This document shows, in pieces, positions 8,954-17,794 of a stretch of DNA of 64,000 nucleotides; the first letter of the stretch is position 1, and the number at the start of each line of letters is the position of its first letter. Source of the DNA: JBBQUN01 sp963717115 (GTDB lineage Bacteria > Actinomycetota > Acidimicrobiia > Acidimicrobiales > SZUA-35); assembly GCA_963717115.1 (NCBI GenBank), contig CAVQVO010000017.1, positions 806,001 to 870,000 of the forward strand. The letters are read 5' to 3'. A program made the translations under genes and the position numbers. Below the pieces are notes generated by a model. The model was not told the DNA's origin, ran no database searches, and saw nothing but the letters and a program-made list of their open reading frames with translations.

Positions 8954-9915
8954 GAGCGAGCCCCTCGGATGGCGGTGCCGACCAGGACCGGAGCCAGTGG
9001 CGGCCTCGGTCGAGTACACCGCTCCATCGGCCGTCACGGCGATACCTGGAGTCCCGAGGGATCGGAGCACGTCGAGGGCGCTCGTCGGATCCGGCCATGA
9101 GGGCGACCTTGGCCGCGACTTCGGCCCACCACGCATGAGGCGGCGCAGGTCGTGACCGAGACCAGGTCGGTGACGGCTGATCGACCGGTCTTCGGGTCGA
9201 GGAGATGGTGACGTTCGTCCTCCCCGGCGATCCACCGCCGACGGAGCGTGCTGCTTGTCGCGACCGCACCGGCCACTGTCGAGAACGTTGCGATCTCGGC
9301 GCGGTCGTCGAACGGGTCGGCGACCTGGATGCGCCATTCGGGTCCGAACCAGGGTCGGCCGCTGAATCGCAGATCCCCACCGAGCTCTACCGAGGTGCAG
9401 GTGGCCCCGTTGGCGACCAGGAACTCGGTGGCGAGGTCGGCCGCCAGGCCCTTGCCGATGCCACCAGGGTCGAACGCGGTGCCGGCAGGAATACGGACGC
9501 CGTTCACCGGAGGAAGGAGGTCGATCGCCTCGGTGGATCCGGGTCCGGATGTCGATCGAGTCGAGCCGGGAGCCGACCATCGCGACCGATCGCCGGACGT
9601 CGACCGCTCATGCCACGGCCCGTCGTAGCCGAGTTGCTCGAAGCTGGCCGAGCATCAGCGGGTTGAACCGTCCCAGCGGTGCGTTCCCGGGCCTCGACCG
9701 CTCGGGAGACCAGCTCGAAGGTCTCGCGGTGACACGATGCTCAGGTCGCCGGCATCGCGATTGAGTCTCGAGATCTCGCTGTCGGGCCGGAAGCGACTCC
9801 AGCGCCGTTCCAGATCGGCGATGAGTTCGTGGGCGTTGGTCACGAGCTCATCGGGGCCGCCGTCGACGACCAGTCGGCACGGACTGCCCATGGCTCGGAA
9901 CTCGAGGGTTCGCAC
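8950..9915 (-). pseudogene. apbE: ApbE-family FAD:protein FMN transferase, multiple frameshifts
   Basis: ApbE transfers FMN from FAD to Thr of flavoproteins outside the membrane. Recognisable pieces lie in alternating frames: MRTLEFRAMGSPCRLVVDGG and DSEISRLNRDAGDLSIVSP, then ETFELVSRAVEARERTAG, RFNPLMLGQL, LGYDGPW, then AFDPGGIGKGLAADLATEFL and SVELGGDLRFSG (the FAD-binding core), DPKTGRSAVTDLVSVT, and a last piece with VTADGAVYSTEA. Breaks fall near 9729, 9673, 9640, 9530 and 9130, mostly one extra base. Total length, about 320 codons, is normal for the family, so nothing large is missing. The gene is dead as written, or the sequence is poor here. Confidence 0.82.
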
Positions 9916-9916
9916 G

Positions 9917-10652
9917 TCAGCCGCTGGCCTGGGTGCGGGGCGGGGGTGTCGTCGCCGGAGCGGTGGTCGGCCGGGCGTTGGGGGTGGAGCCGTGGTGAGC
10001 GGGGTCGTGGTCGGTGCCGCGGTTGGCGACGGCGCAGACGGATATCGGTGCCGGGGCTGGGCGCGGGTGCCGGGCGTGAGCGGAGCGGCGGTTGTCGGCG
10101 AGATGGCGCGCGGCGGTCGGGGCCGGTGTGGCTGCGGTGCGTCCCGCCGACGAGGCGGTCACCGAGGTCGACGCCGTCGATCCCGGCACGACGGCGGCGA
10201 CCGACGATGGTGGGGCCCCGGCGGCATCGAGGGCACCGACGGCGGTCGGGTCGGCGAGGCCCGGATCGGCCGTTGCGGGGTCGATGACGAACGCCAACTC
10301 GTCGGGTGTCAACGGGGTGCCGTCGGGATGGACGTAGTGCGGAACGACCTCGATCACGACCTCGGTCGGCGTGGGACATCACGCTGGAGGTCAATCCCGT
10401 TCTCGGCGGCGCTCGGGCGGCGTCGTCGCTCTCGGAGGCCTCGGCCGTCAAGCGGCCCCATGGCGACGACCATGGCGACGAACGACACCAGCGAGGTCCC
10501 GGTCGTCGCCACTCGGGTCAGCTGACGGTTTCGTCGGCCTGATCGACCGGGCCGTGGGCGATGGCCGGGTGTCCGAGCTCGGTCTTCGGAGCCGATTGGG
10601 TCCGTCGGGCGGCGAGTGCGGCCAGGCGATCCTCGGTGGACGGTTCGGTCAT
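9917..10652 (-). pseudogene. Single-span membrane protein with Thr/Pro/Ala-rich tail, frameshifted
   Basis: Starts MTEPSTEDRLAALAARRTQ. A stop interrupts near 10518; in the next frame comes a transmembrane helix, TGTSLVSFVAMVVAMGPL. After further frame changes near 10450, 10420 and 10375 there is a stretch containing EVVPHYVHPDGTPLTPDEL, and the C-terminal half is low-complexity Thr, Pro and Ala. The order suggests a small anchored extracytoplasmic protein. I do not recognise the family. Its position upstream of apbE and the ferric-reductase remnant suggests a link to flavin or FMN-protein biology (inference). ATG 10652 lies 1 nt after the preceding stop. Confidence 0.55.
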
Positions 10653-10653
10653 G

Positions 10654-11385
10654 TCAACGCTCCGTCTTCACGTCGAGGCGCCCGTTCCGACGGATCAGTT
10701 CGAACTTGGCTTCGCCCTCGCCGCCCGAGACCCTCCGGAACTTGAGTTCGACGACGTCGGCTCGGTCTTTCTCGACCAGGTAGGCCCAGCCGGGGGCCGG
10801 CGTCGCCGACCAGAACTCCAACCGCTGTCCGTCGTGATCTGCCACCACGATCTCGGCGACCCCCTCGAAGGTGTACGAGAGGTATTCGGTGTTCGTGCTC
10901 GTCGTCGTCGTGACCGGCGTGGTCGGCGACGCCGTCGAGGCGGGAGCGGCGGACGTCGGCGGTGGTATCGGCGCCGGAGGTGGGGCCGGTGATCGGTGCG
11001 ATGGTCGCGACGGGAGCGACCTGATTCGGTGAGGTCGTCCGACCGGGTGCCGTCGTCGAGGACGGGACGGGCAACGCGGCCGGGCACTGCGATGGGGGGC
11101 GTGGCGCTCGGGACCGGCGAGGAACCCGGATCGTCGGGACGCGGCCGGCAACTCCGATTCGGCCGGCGGCAGCTCACACGGTGACCCCGGGCACGGGAAC
11201 GTCGACGACGACCTGACGAACGTCGGGTTCGGCCGACGGGACCAGACGCGGCGGCGATCGGCGTCGTCAGCCTCGGGGGGCTGAGCGCCGAGGCTCATGA
11301 CGCTGAGGTTGAGCCCGGCTGCGGTGGCGATGACGCCGAGCAGCAACGAACCGGCCTTCAACGAGATCGGGGGCGTGACGGCCAC
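10654..11385 (-). pseudogene. Membrane-anchored Thr/Pro-rich extracytoplasmic protein, frameshifted
   Basis: Begins with GTG 11385 behind a strong Shine-Dalgarno site (AAAGGAGG) and an N-terminal helix, SLKAGSLLLGVIATAAGLNL. In a second frame follows LVPSAEPDVRQVVVDVPVPG, in another a low-complexity linker (VPSSTTAPGRTTSPNQVAPV), and finally a folded-looking C-terminal part (EYLSYTFEGVAEIVVADHDG, FWSATPAPGWAYLVEKDRAD) in the original frame. Breaks fall near 11250, 11160 and 10950. The family is unrecognised. The C-terminal part is similar in style to the end of the next gene upstream (acidic beta-strand pattern), so the two may be paralogues. Confidence 0.55.
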
Positions 11386-11458
11386 GGTGGCCTCCTTTCG
11401 CTGTCTACACGCCGCAGAGGGGCGCCGAGGTTTGGGGTCTGCGACGAACATCGCGGCA

Positions 11459-12208
11459 TCAGGCTCCTTCGGAGTCCACGTCGGTCCAGAGGATGCCCGT
11501 CGCGCACCTCGGCCCGGATCTCGCAGTGTCCGGACGGCCCTTCGAACGACACCTCGATCGATTCGGGTCCATCGTCCTTCTCGTCGGTTCCGTAGCCGTC
11601 GGTCGGTCGGGACTCGACCAGGGTGATGCGATCTCCTTCGGTGGTGACCACGACCGAGCCGCATGGACTGTCCGACGATGGACCGACCCGACGACGTGGT
11701 CGTGGTTGGAGCGCGGGCTCGTCGTCGTGGTCGGGTGCCGTGCTCGACGACGGCCCCGATGGTGCCCGGGGCCGCGGTGGTCGACGGAACCAGAACCGAC
11801 GAGGCCGTGGTCGACCGGCGTGGTCGTTGCGATCGTGGTGGTCGGAGTCGGGGTCGTTCGGTCGATGTGTTCGCCACTCGACGGCGGAGTTGCGTCGGAA
11901 CCACCGGGCGGCTCGGTCGGGAGCGGAGTGCTCGGTGCCGGGGACGTCGTTGGTCCGATCGTCGGGTTCGGGCGACACGGCCACGATGGTCGTTTCGGCT
12001 CTCGGACGTGTCGTCGACGAAGGCCGCCGCAGCGCCGGTGGTCATGACGACGGCGGCTGCTCCTGCCAGGCCGGTCCTCAGACGGCGGGTGCGTCGGGCC
12101 CGCCGGAGCGACGGACCGAGGCCGAGCAGCGCCGCATGAGGATCGGCGGTGTCGGGGATCGGCGGCGTCGATCCGATCCCGCAACCGGTCGTCGAACGAG
12201 TCAACCAT
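11459..12208 (-). pseudogene. Putative anti-sigma-like single-span membrane protein, frameshifted
   Basis: Starts MVDSFDDRLRDRIDAADP and overlaps the stop of the upstream ECF sigma gene by 8 bp, the usual place for an anti-sigma factor. A second frame carries HAALLGLGPSLRRARRTRRL and the membrane helix TGLAGAAAVVMTTGAAAAFV; a third carries a Thr-rich linker and SVVVTTEGDRITLVESRPTD with EVSFEGPSGHCEIRAEVRDG; the original frame then ends TDVDSEGA. Breaks fall near 12130, 11990, 11700 and 11500. There is no visible zinc-binding HxxxCxxC motif, so anti-sigma function is inferred from position and topology only. Confidence 0.55.
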
Positions 12209-12704
12209 GGAGCACCTCCTGCGTCTCGAGCAGGGCGGAGAGATTCGCCCGGGCCTGGTTCAGGTGGTACTTCACGGCGCCGCTCGTCACGCCGAGGCTC
12301 TCGGCGATGTCGGCGATCGACAGGTCCTCGACGTAGAAGAGGGCGGCGACCGCCCGCTGCTGGGGGCTGAGGAGTCGGAGCACCTCGGCCAGGTGCAGGT
12401 GCTCGATCACGGTGTCGCCCGGCGAGATGCCGGCGGGATCGCGAGGCACACGGTCTTCGCGGCGGCGACGACGATCGTCGGAACGATGTTGGTCCCGACT
12501 GAGGTTGATGGCGACCCGTCGGACCCAGGTCGCGGGGTTGTCGTAACGGCGGACCCGGCGCCATCGGGCGAAGGCCCGGATGAAGGCCTCCTGTACACAA
12601 TCGTCGGCGACCTCGCGACTGCCGGTCATCACCGTCAGACCTCGGACCAGGCCGTCGTAGTGGCGGAGGAAGAACCGATCGAAGTCGGCATCACTCGGCG
12701 ACAT
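12201..12704 (-). CDS. ECF-type RNA polymerase sigma factor (SigE/SigM-like)
   Basis: Sigma70-family factor of about 167 residues, directing RNA polymerase to stress or envelope promoters. Region 2 is seen in FFLRHYDGLVRGLTVMTG, with VADDCVQEAFIRAFARW and TWVRRVAINLSRD. Region 4 holds LSPQQRAVAALFYVEDLSIA and a helix-turn-helix, IAESLGVTSGAVKYHLNQAR. ATG 12704 is chosen because the protein starts directly with region 2; the frame is open 26 codons further upstream. It is intact although all downstream genes of its operon are broken. Overlap with the next gene implies co-translation. Confidence 0.9.
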   Translation of the reverse strand: MSPSDADFDRFFLRHYDGLVRGLTVMTGSREVADDCVQEAFIRAFARWRRVRRYDNPATWVRRVAINLSRDQHRSDDRRRRREDRVPRDPAGISPGDTVIEHLHLAEVLRLLSPQQRAVAALFYVEDLSIADIAESLGVTSGAVKYHLNQARANLSALLETQEVLHG

Positions 12705-13022
12705 CGCCGTCCCGCCGTTGCGGCACGAGGCGATCGCCGCATCGTGTCGGACGGGCCCATCGAGGACGCGCACACGGGTCACTGCGTCACCGGTCCCGTT
12801 ACGGGTTTGGTCGATGACCGCCTCACTTCCCCGTTCATCGGTCGAATGAGCCGCCGACTGAAGCGGCCCGACGATGGCGCGGGCTTTCTCGACCCTGATC
12901 CGTCGAAGCGGCTCGGAACGGGCGACGATGGGGGTTCGACCACCTCGGCGGGCGGTTTCACACAGTGACGGATCGACACCGCTGTCCTAGGCTGCCGATC
13001 GACCACGGTGGGAGTGGAGTAC
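12705..13022. other. Divergent intergenic region between ECF sigma and cyclodeaminase genes
   Basis: 318 bp with no convincing gene. It contains TAGGCT at 12988-12993, a good -10-like hexamer for the rightward gene, followed by a short leader and a GGAGTGGAG Shine-Dalgarno-like stretch. I see no repeats or hairpins of note and no clear promoter for the sigma gene. Confidence 0.5.
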
Positions 13023-14075
13023 ATGCAGACGACGATCCTCAGTGCGTGTGACATCGCCGAGATGGCGAGAAGGTTGGGACATGACGCGCTCATGGACCGG
13101 ATGATCACCCGCCTCCGCGAGGCCTTCGTCGACCACGATCCCGGCACCGTCGACGTCCCCGTCCGGGAGGGTTTCAACTACGACAAGCCGGCGCTCGGGC
13201 TGATCGAGTGGATGCCCGTCCACCAGCGAGGCGGGCCCGTCGTCATCAAGATGGTCGGCTATCACCCGACCAACCCGGTGCAGCGGGCGATTCCGAGCGT
13301 GCTCGCCACGAGTTCGATGTGGGACACCGAGACCGGCCATCTCGTAGCGGTCTCCGATGCGACCCTGCTGACGGCATTGCGTACCGGGGCAGCCTCGGCA
13401 ATCGCCACCGACCTGCTCGCGATCGACGAATCCATCACCCTCGGGGTCATCGGTCTGGGTGCCCAGGCCGTCACCCAGGTCCATGCCATCAGCCGGATCC
13501 GCACGGTCGAGCGGGTGATCGGCTTCGACGCCGATGAACTCGTCGCCGCCTCGTTCGCCACCCGGCTCGGCTTCCTCGACCCCGAGATCACGACCGTCGA
13601 GACGGTCCCCGTCGAGCAGCTCCCGACCCTCCTGGCCGACGCCGATGTGCTCTGCACCTGCACCTCGGTCGACATCGGAGCGGGTCCCGTGGTTCCGGAA
13701 TCCCCCCATCGCCCCTGGCTCCACGTGAACGCCGTCGGCGCCGATTTCCCCGGCAAGACCGAGCTGCCAAAGGGCCTCCTCGACCTGGCGCTCGTGGTGC
13801 CGGACTCGAAAGACCAGTGCTGTGCCGAGGGCGAGTGCCAACAACTCGATGACGACGACATCGGTCCGTCTCTGGCCTATCTCGTTGCGAACTCGCCGCG
13901 GTTCGAGTCGAGTCGAAGCCGGCTCACCGTCTTCGATTCCACCGGTTGGGCCGTCGAGGACGAGGTCGCCCTGCGGCTCGCACTCGACATCGCCGAAGAG
14001 CTGGGTCTGGGCCAGTTGGTCGGCCTCGAGGCGATCGGTGTCGATCCCTACGACCCGTACGGTGAGCTCCGGTAG
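13023..14075 (+). CDS. Ornithine cyclodeaminase / mu-crystallin family protein
   Basis: NAD(P)-dependent enzyme of about 350 residues. Family members convert ornithine to proline with ammonia release, or reduce cyclic imines, or make alanine or diaminopropionate derivatives, so the substrate is open. The dinucleotide site is GVIGLGAQAVTQVHAI near residues 140-155, and the substrate side shows VIKMVGYHP and RTGAASAIATDLLA. The C-terminal VFDSTGWAVEDEVAL is typical. ATG 13023 is chosen because GGAGTGGAG lies just upstream; GTG 13008 in frame is possible. It stands next to an acyl-CoA ligase, 53 bp downstream, on the same strand. Confidence 0.88.
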   Translation: MQTTILSACDIAEMARRLGHDALMDRMITRLREAFVDHDPGTVDVPVREGFNYDKPALGLIEWMPVHQRGGPVVIKMVGYHPTNPVQRAIPSVLATSSMWDTETGHLVAVSDATLLTALRTGAASAIATDLLAIDESITLGVIGLGAQAVTQVHAISRIRTVERVIGFDADELVAASFATRLGFLDPEITTVETVPVEQLPTLLADADVLCTCTSVDIGAGPVVPESPHRPWLHVNAVGADFPGKTELPKGLLDLALVVPDSKDQCCAEGECQQLDDDDIGPSLAYLVANSPRFESSRSRLTVFDSTGWAVEDEVALRLALDIAEELGLGQLVGLEAIGVDPYDPYGELR

Positions 14076-14128
14076 AACCCGGGGTTCGCCCGTTTGGAGC
14101 CGTCGCCTCACCGGGCCACACTCTCGGG

Positions 14129-15772
14129 ATGACCCTGAGCTTCCCCGAGGCCTGTGCCGCCGTCTGCGCGCCCGGCACCCCGTTCGAGATCGTCGAGACC
14201 GATGTGGCCGGCGTCCGCACCAAGGTGTTCTCGTCCGCTCCGCCGAACATCCGTCACCTCTTCGCCGCGGCCGCCGCCCGAGACGACGACTTCATCGTCT
14301 ACGACGGCGAGTCCGAGGAGCGGTGGCCCATGCCGAGGGTCCTGGCGCAGGCGGGTCAGATCGGCCATGCGCTCACGACCGAGTTCGGCGTCGTCAAGGG
14401 CGACCGGGTGGCCATCGCGATGCGGAACTATCCGGAATGGATCACGAGCTACGTGGCGATCACGTCGATCGGAGCGATCGTCGTTCCCCTCAACGCCTGG
14501 TGGCAGAGCGAGGAACTGCACTTCGCCCTGGTCGATTCCGGTGCCCGGGTCGTCCTGGTCGATGCCGAGCGCCTCGAACGGCTCGAGTCGGCCCCGCCCT
14601 TCGAGGCCACGATCGTGACGGTCCGGACCCCCGAAGGCCGCCATCCGCGCCTCGAGGACGCGTTGGTCGAGGGGGCCACGATGCCCGAGGTCGAGATCGG
14701 CCCCGACGACGACATCAGCATCCTCTACACCTCGGGAACCACCGGCAACCCGAAGGGCGCCGTCAGCACGCACCGGGCCGTGCTCAATTCGCTCCTCGCC
14801 TTTGCGGCCCGAGGGGCCGTCGGGGCGCTGATGGAGCCCGTCGAACCGGGGCCGTCCTCGTGCTTCATCCTGGCCGTACCGCTCTTCCACGTCACCGGCC
14901 TGGTTCCGGTGATGCTCGGCTCGTTCGTCGGCGGATCCAAGCTGGTGATCATGCACCGCTGGGACCCGGGTCGGGCGCTCGAGCTGATCGAGGCCGAACG
15001 GGTCACCAACTTCGTCGGTGTCCCGACCATGAGCTGGGACCTCCTCGAACACCCCTCGTTCCCCGAGCGAGACACCTCGACCCTGCGCTCGGTCGGTGGC
15101 GGCGGAGCCCCCATGCCACCCGAACTGGTGAAGCGCATCGAGGACAACTTCCCGAACGGGCGGCCCGGCCTCGGCTACGGCATGACCGAGACCAACGCGT
15201 ACGGGCCGCAGAACTCCGGCGACGCGTTCGTCGCCCATCCCACCTCGACCGGTCGGCCCGTTCCCATCATGGACGTCCGGGTCACCGACCCAGAGGGCAA
15301 CCCGTTGCCGACCGGCGAAACGGGCGAGATCTGGTTCCGGGGGCCGATGCTGATCCGCGGGTACTGGAACCGTCCGGAGGCAACGGCCGACACCATCGTC
15401 GATGGCTGGCTCCGCTCGGGTGACATCGGTCGGATCGACACGGAGGGTTTCGTGTACGTCAGCGACCGGGCCAAGGACATGGTGCTGCGAGCGGGTGAGA
15501 ACATCTACTCCGCCGAGGTCGAGGCGGCGATCTACGAGCACCCGGCGGTCTACGAGGCGGCGGTCTACGGCCTGCCCCACGAGCGACTGGGCGAAGAGGT
15601 CGCGGCCCACATCATGGTCAAGGAACCGGTCACGGTCGAGGCGATCCAGGACTTCCTGAGCCGGCGACTGGCCAGGTTCAAGGTGCCGACGCGCATCACG
15701 ATCGTCGACCAACCGCTTCCCCGGAATGCCTCCGGCAAGATCCTCAAGCGGGAGCTGCGCGACTCGGTCTGA
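14129..15772 (+). CDS. AMP-dependent acyl-CoA synthetase/ligase
   Basis: ANL-superfamily ligase of about 547 residues that adenylates a carboxylic acid and transfers it to CoA. The phosphate loop YTSGTTGNPKGA lies near residue 200, GYGMTETNA near 349, the hinge Asp in SGDIGRIDTEGF near 430, and the catalytic Lys in RNASGKILKREL at the C terminus. The middle region has LFHVTGLVPVMLGSF. The acyl specificity cannot be read from sequence; medium- or long-chain fatty acids or aromatic acids are all possible. It is convergent with the alpha/beta hydrolase gene, 18 bp away. Confidence 0.92.
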   Translation: MTLSFPEACAAVCAPGTPFEIVETDVAGVRTKVFSSAPPNIRHLFAAAAARDDDFIVYDGESEERWPMPRVLAQAGQIGHALTTEFGVVKGDRVAIAMRNYPEWITSYVAITSIGAIVVPLNAWWQSEELHFALVDSGARVVLVDAERLERLESAPPFEATIVTVRTPEGRHPRLEDALVEGATMPEVEIGPDDDISILYTSGTTGNPKGAVSTHRAVLNSLLAFAARGAVGALMEPVEPGPSSCFILAVPLFHVTGLVPVMLGSFVGGSKLVIMHRWDPGRALELIEAERVTNFVGVPTMSWDLLEHPSFPERDTSTLRSVGGGGAPMPPELVKRIEDNFPNGRPGLGYGMTETNAYGPQNSGDAFVAHPTSTGRPVPIMDVRVTDPEGNPLPTGETGEIWFRGPMLIRGYWNRPEATADTIVDGWLRSGDIGRIDTEGFVYVSDRAKDMVLRAGENIYSAEVEAAIYEHPAVYEAAVYGLPHERLGEEVAAHIMVKEPVTVEAIQDFLSRRLARFKVPTRITIVDQPLPRNASGKILKRELRDSV

Positions 15773-15790
15773 ACGAGAGGGGAGCGGCGA

Positions 15791-16576
15791 TCAGCCCCAG
15801 AAGGCCTCGAGTCGGTCGACGAACCGGTCGGGGTCGACCAGGTGCGGGTAGTGGCCGTGATCGGTCCACACCTCGACCTCGGCGCCAGGGATCTTGGCGC
15901 CGAGCCACTCGGCGTAGTCGGCGCCGGGATCGATCCCGAACAGCGACAGGTAGGGAACGGTCCGGCCGGCGTAGGCCGCGAGCGCGGCATCGACGACCGC
16001 AGCGATCTCGGTGTCGGTCATCGTGAACATCATCTCCCAGACGCCGAGGACCACGGATTGGTCGGCCCGTCGCAAGGCGCCGACCCGGGCCCGCTCGGCG
16101 TCGGAGAGCAGGGGACCCGACATCTGGTCGAACAGCGAATCGATCACGGTCTGGAAGGCCTCCGGGTCACGCAGCATCGCCTCGACCGGCACGAGGCCGG
16201 CCTTGAAGCTGCCGAGTTGGAGGGACTGGTCGACGTTCACCACCGACGCCACCGGATACACCGCCCCGACCGCCGAGACCACGGCCCCGCCCAGTGAATG
16301 GCCGACCAGGTGCGGCTGCTCCACGCCGCAGGCGGCGATCACCGCAACGACGTCGTGCGCCATGGCCTCGAGGTCGTACCGTTCGGCGGCTCCCGAGGCG
16401 CCGTGACCCCGGAGGTCGAGTGCGATCACCCGGTGGTCACGAGCGAGCCGATCGGCCACCGGGCGCCAGCTCTCGGCTCGTTCGGTGATGCCATGGACGA
16501 GGACGACCGCGGAGCCCGATCCTCCCGAATCGGTGTACTCGATCGGGGTACCGTCCACTGCGTGGGTCTGCGCCAT
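15791..16576 (-). CDS. Alpha/beta-fold hydrolase
   Basis: Cytoplasmic hydrolase of about 261 residues. The oxyanion strand VVLVHGITERAESW is followed by VIALDLRGHGAS, the nucleophile elbow GHSLGGAV (Ser), and a C-terminal catalytic His in WTDHGHYPHLV; an Asp in FGIDPGADY is a plausible third member. This is the pattern of haloperoxidase-like or ester hydrolases. The substrate is unknown. The frame is open upstream, but ATG 16576 begins the first family-like strand (TPIEYTDSG). It is convergent with the CoA ligase and shares a strand with the OmpA-like gene. Confidence 0.9.
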   Translation of the reverse strand: MAQTHAVDGTPIEYTDSGGSGSAVVLVHGITERAESWRPVADRLARDHRVIALDLRGHGASGAAERYDLEAMAHDVVAVIAACGVEQPHLVGHSLGGAVVSAVGAVYPVASVVNVDQSLQLGSFKAGLVPVEAMLRDPEAFQTVIDSLFDQMSGPLLSDAERARVGALRRADQSVVLGVWEMMFTMTDTEIAAVVDAALAAYAGRTVPYLSLFGIDPGADYAEWLGAKIPGAEVEVWTDHGHYPHLVDPDRFVDRLEAFWG

Positions 16577-16658
16577 CGGGACAGACTCGCACACGACGGC
16601 GTCGGTCGTCACGGCCGGCCTCGCCCGCTCCTCCGCGGTCTCGCAGGGTCGCGATCGG

Positions 16659-17558
16659 TCAGTCGAGCAGGCCGGTGATGACGAACTCGACTCGTCGGTT
16701 GGCCACCTCGGCACCGTCGGTCGGCACGAGCAGCTCGCTCTCGCCGCGAGCGTCGATCAGGATGCGGGCCGGGTCGATCCCTCGGCTCGTCCAGTAGTTG
16801 GCGACGGTCTGGCCCCGCCGCTGCGAGAGGTCGAGGTTCGTCTCGACCGAACCGACGGCGTCGGTGTGGGCGACCACCGTGATCGTGACGTTCGGGAACG
16901 TGTTGAGCAGCGCCGTGCCGAGATCGAGCAGAGGAACGAACTCGGGGTTGATCGTCGTGGAACCGGTCGAGAACAGCACGCGGTCTTCGACGATCAACGG
17001 GCCGCTGTTGAGGTACGGGATGGTCGGATCGATCGTGTAGTTGTTGATCACGTTCTCCGCGCCGAGGATCGCTGCGGCGCGGGCTTCGGTTTCGCGACCG
17101 ATCTCCTCACTGGGCACGACGCCCTCGAGGGTCAGTACGCCACCGCTCAGCCGCGCCACCCGGTTGCCGGCCACGGCCGGAGGAGTCGGTTCGGCGGGAG
17201 GGGGTTCGGTGACCGGAGGCTCGGTGACCGGGGGTTCGGTGACCGGGGGCTCGGTCACCGGCGGCAGGGTGGTGGGCGCCTCGGTCGTGGTCGTCAGGAG
17301 CGGGCGCTCCGTGGTCGTCGGGGCCACGGAGGCACCGTCGATCTCGGACCGCAGGCCACCCTCGGCCGTGGTCTCGCTTCCGCCTCCCGATCCACCGGCC
17401 AGCACGGCGGCGAGGCCGATGGCACCGGCCAGGACGATGCCGGCCGTCATCGTCGCCATCAGGCGAGTGCGACGTTCGTCGCGTCCGCCGATGGCTGCCA
17501 TCGAGGTGGGAGCGGCATCACTCGACGCAGGCCGTGTTGATCGTTCGTTGGAGGGCAC
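16659..17558 (-). CDS. OmpA-family protein with BON-like region and proline-rich linker
   Basis: Extracytoplasmic protein of about 299 residues. A membrane helix (MTAGIVLAGAIGLAAVLAGG, near 40-60) leads into a Thr-rich segment and a linker with the pentad PPVTE repeated four times. The C-terminal OmpA domain binds peptidoglycan: VLFSTGSTTINPEFVPLLD, VVAHTDAVGSVETNLDLSQ and ARGESELLVP with a final RRVEFVI. A short SGGVLTLEGVVPSEE stretch before it looks like a BON repeat. It probably tethers the membrane to the wall. GTG 17558 is preferred because TAGCTG lies 5 nt upstream. Confidence 0.88.
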   Translation of the reverse strand: MPSNERSTRPASSDAAPTSMAAIGGRDERRTRLMATMTAGIVLAGAIGLAAVLAGGSGGGSETTAEGGLRSEIDGASVAPTTTERPLLTTTTEAPTTLPPVTEPPVTEPPVTEPPVTEPPPAEPTPPAVAGNRVARLSGGVLTLEGVVPSEEIGRETEARAAAILGAENVINNYTIDPTIPYLNSGPLIVEDRVLFSTGSTTINPEFVPLLDLGTALLNTFPNVTITVVAHTDAVGSVETNLDLSQRRGQTVANYWTSRGIDPARILIDARGESELLVPTDGAEVANRRVEFVITGLLD

Positions 17559-17726
17559 CTCACCAGCTAACCGCACCCGACCGCGAAATGCCGGAGCCGA
17601 ACGACCCGTCGCCGGTTGGGCAAATCCCCTTGGCGGGCCGGTGACGATGCCAGTCGGCCCGCCATCGGATCCATCGTCGGTCGCCCCGAGGACCAACGCC
17701 CCTACTGCACGACGACGGGCCGTCGT

Positions 17727-17751
17727 ACCGTCGAGAACGGTCCCGAACCGT
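17727..17751. promoter_or_regulatory. Three 10-bp-phased ACCGT/ACGGT half-sites upstream of the liv operon
   Basis: ACCGT at 17727, ACGGT at 17737 and ACCGT at 17747 alternate in orientation with 5-bp gaps, so any two neighbours form an inverted repeat and all three lie on one DNA face. They lie about 45-65 bp before the LivF start. This looks like an operator for a dimeric regulator; the factor is unknown. Confidence 0.45.
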
Positions 17752-17794
17752 GTCGTGTCATCCAGGTCGGATGGCAGGTCGAAGGGGGAGCATC

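Noticed and set aside
17204..17270. Tandem repeat in the OmpA-like gene as a mobile element
   Set aside because: It encodes the in-frame PPVTE linker; a proline-rich spacer in a wall protein explains it.
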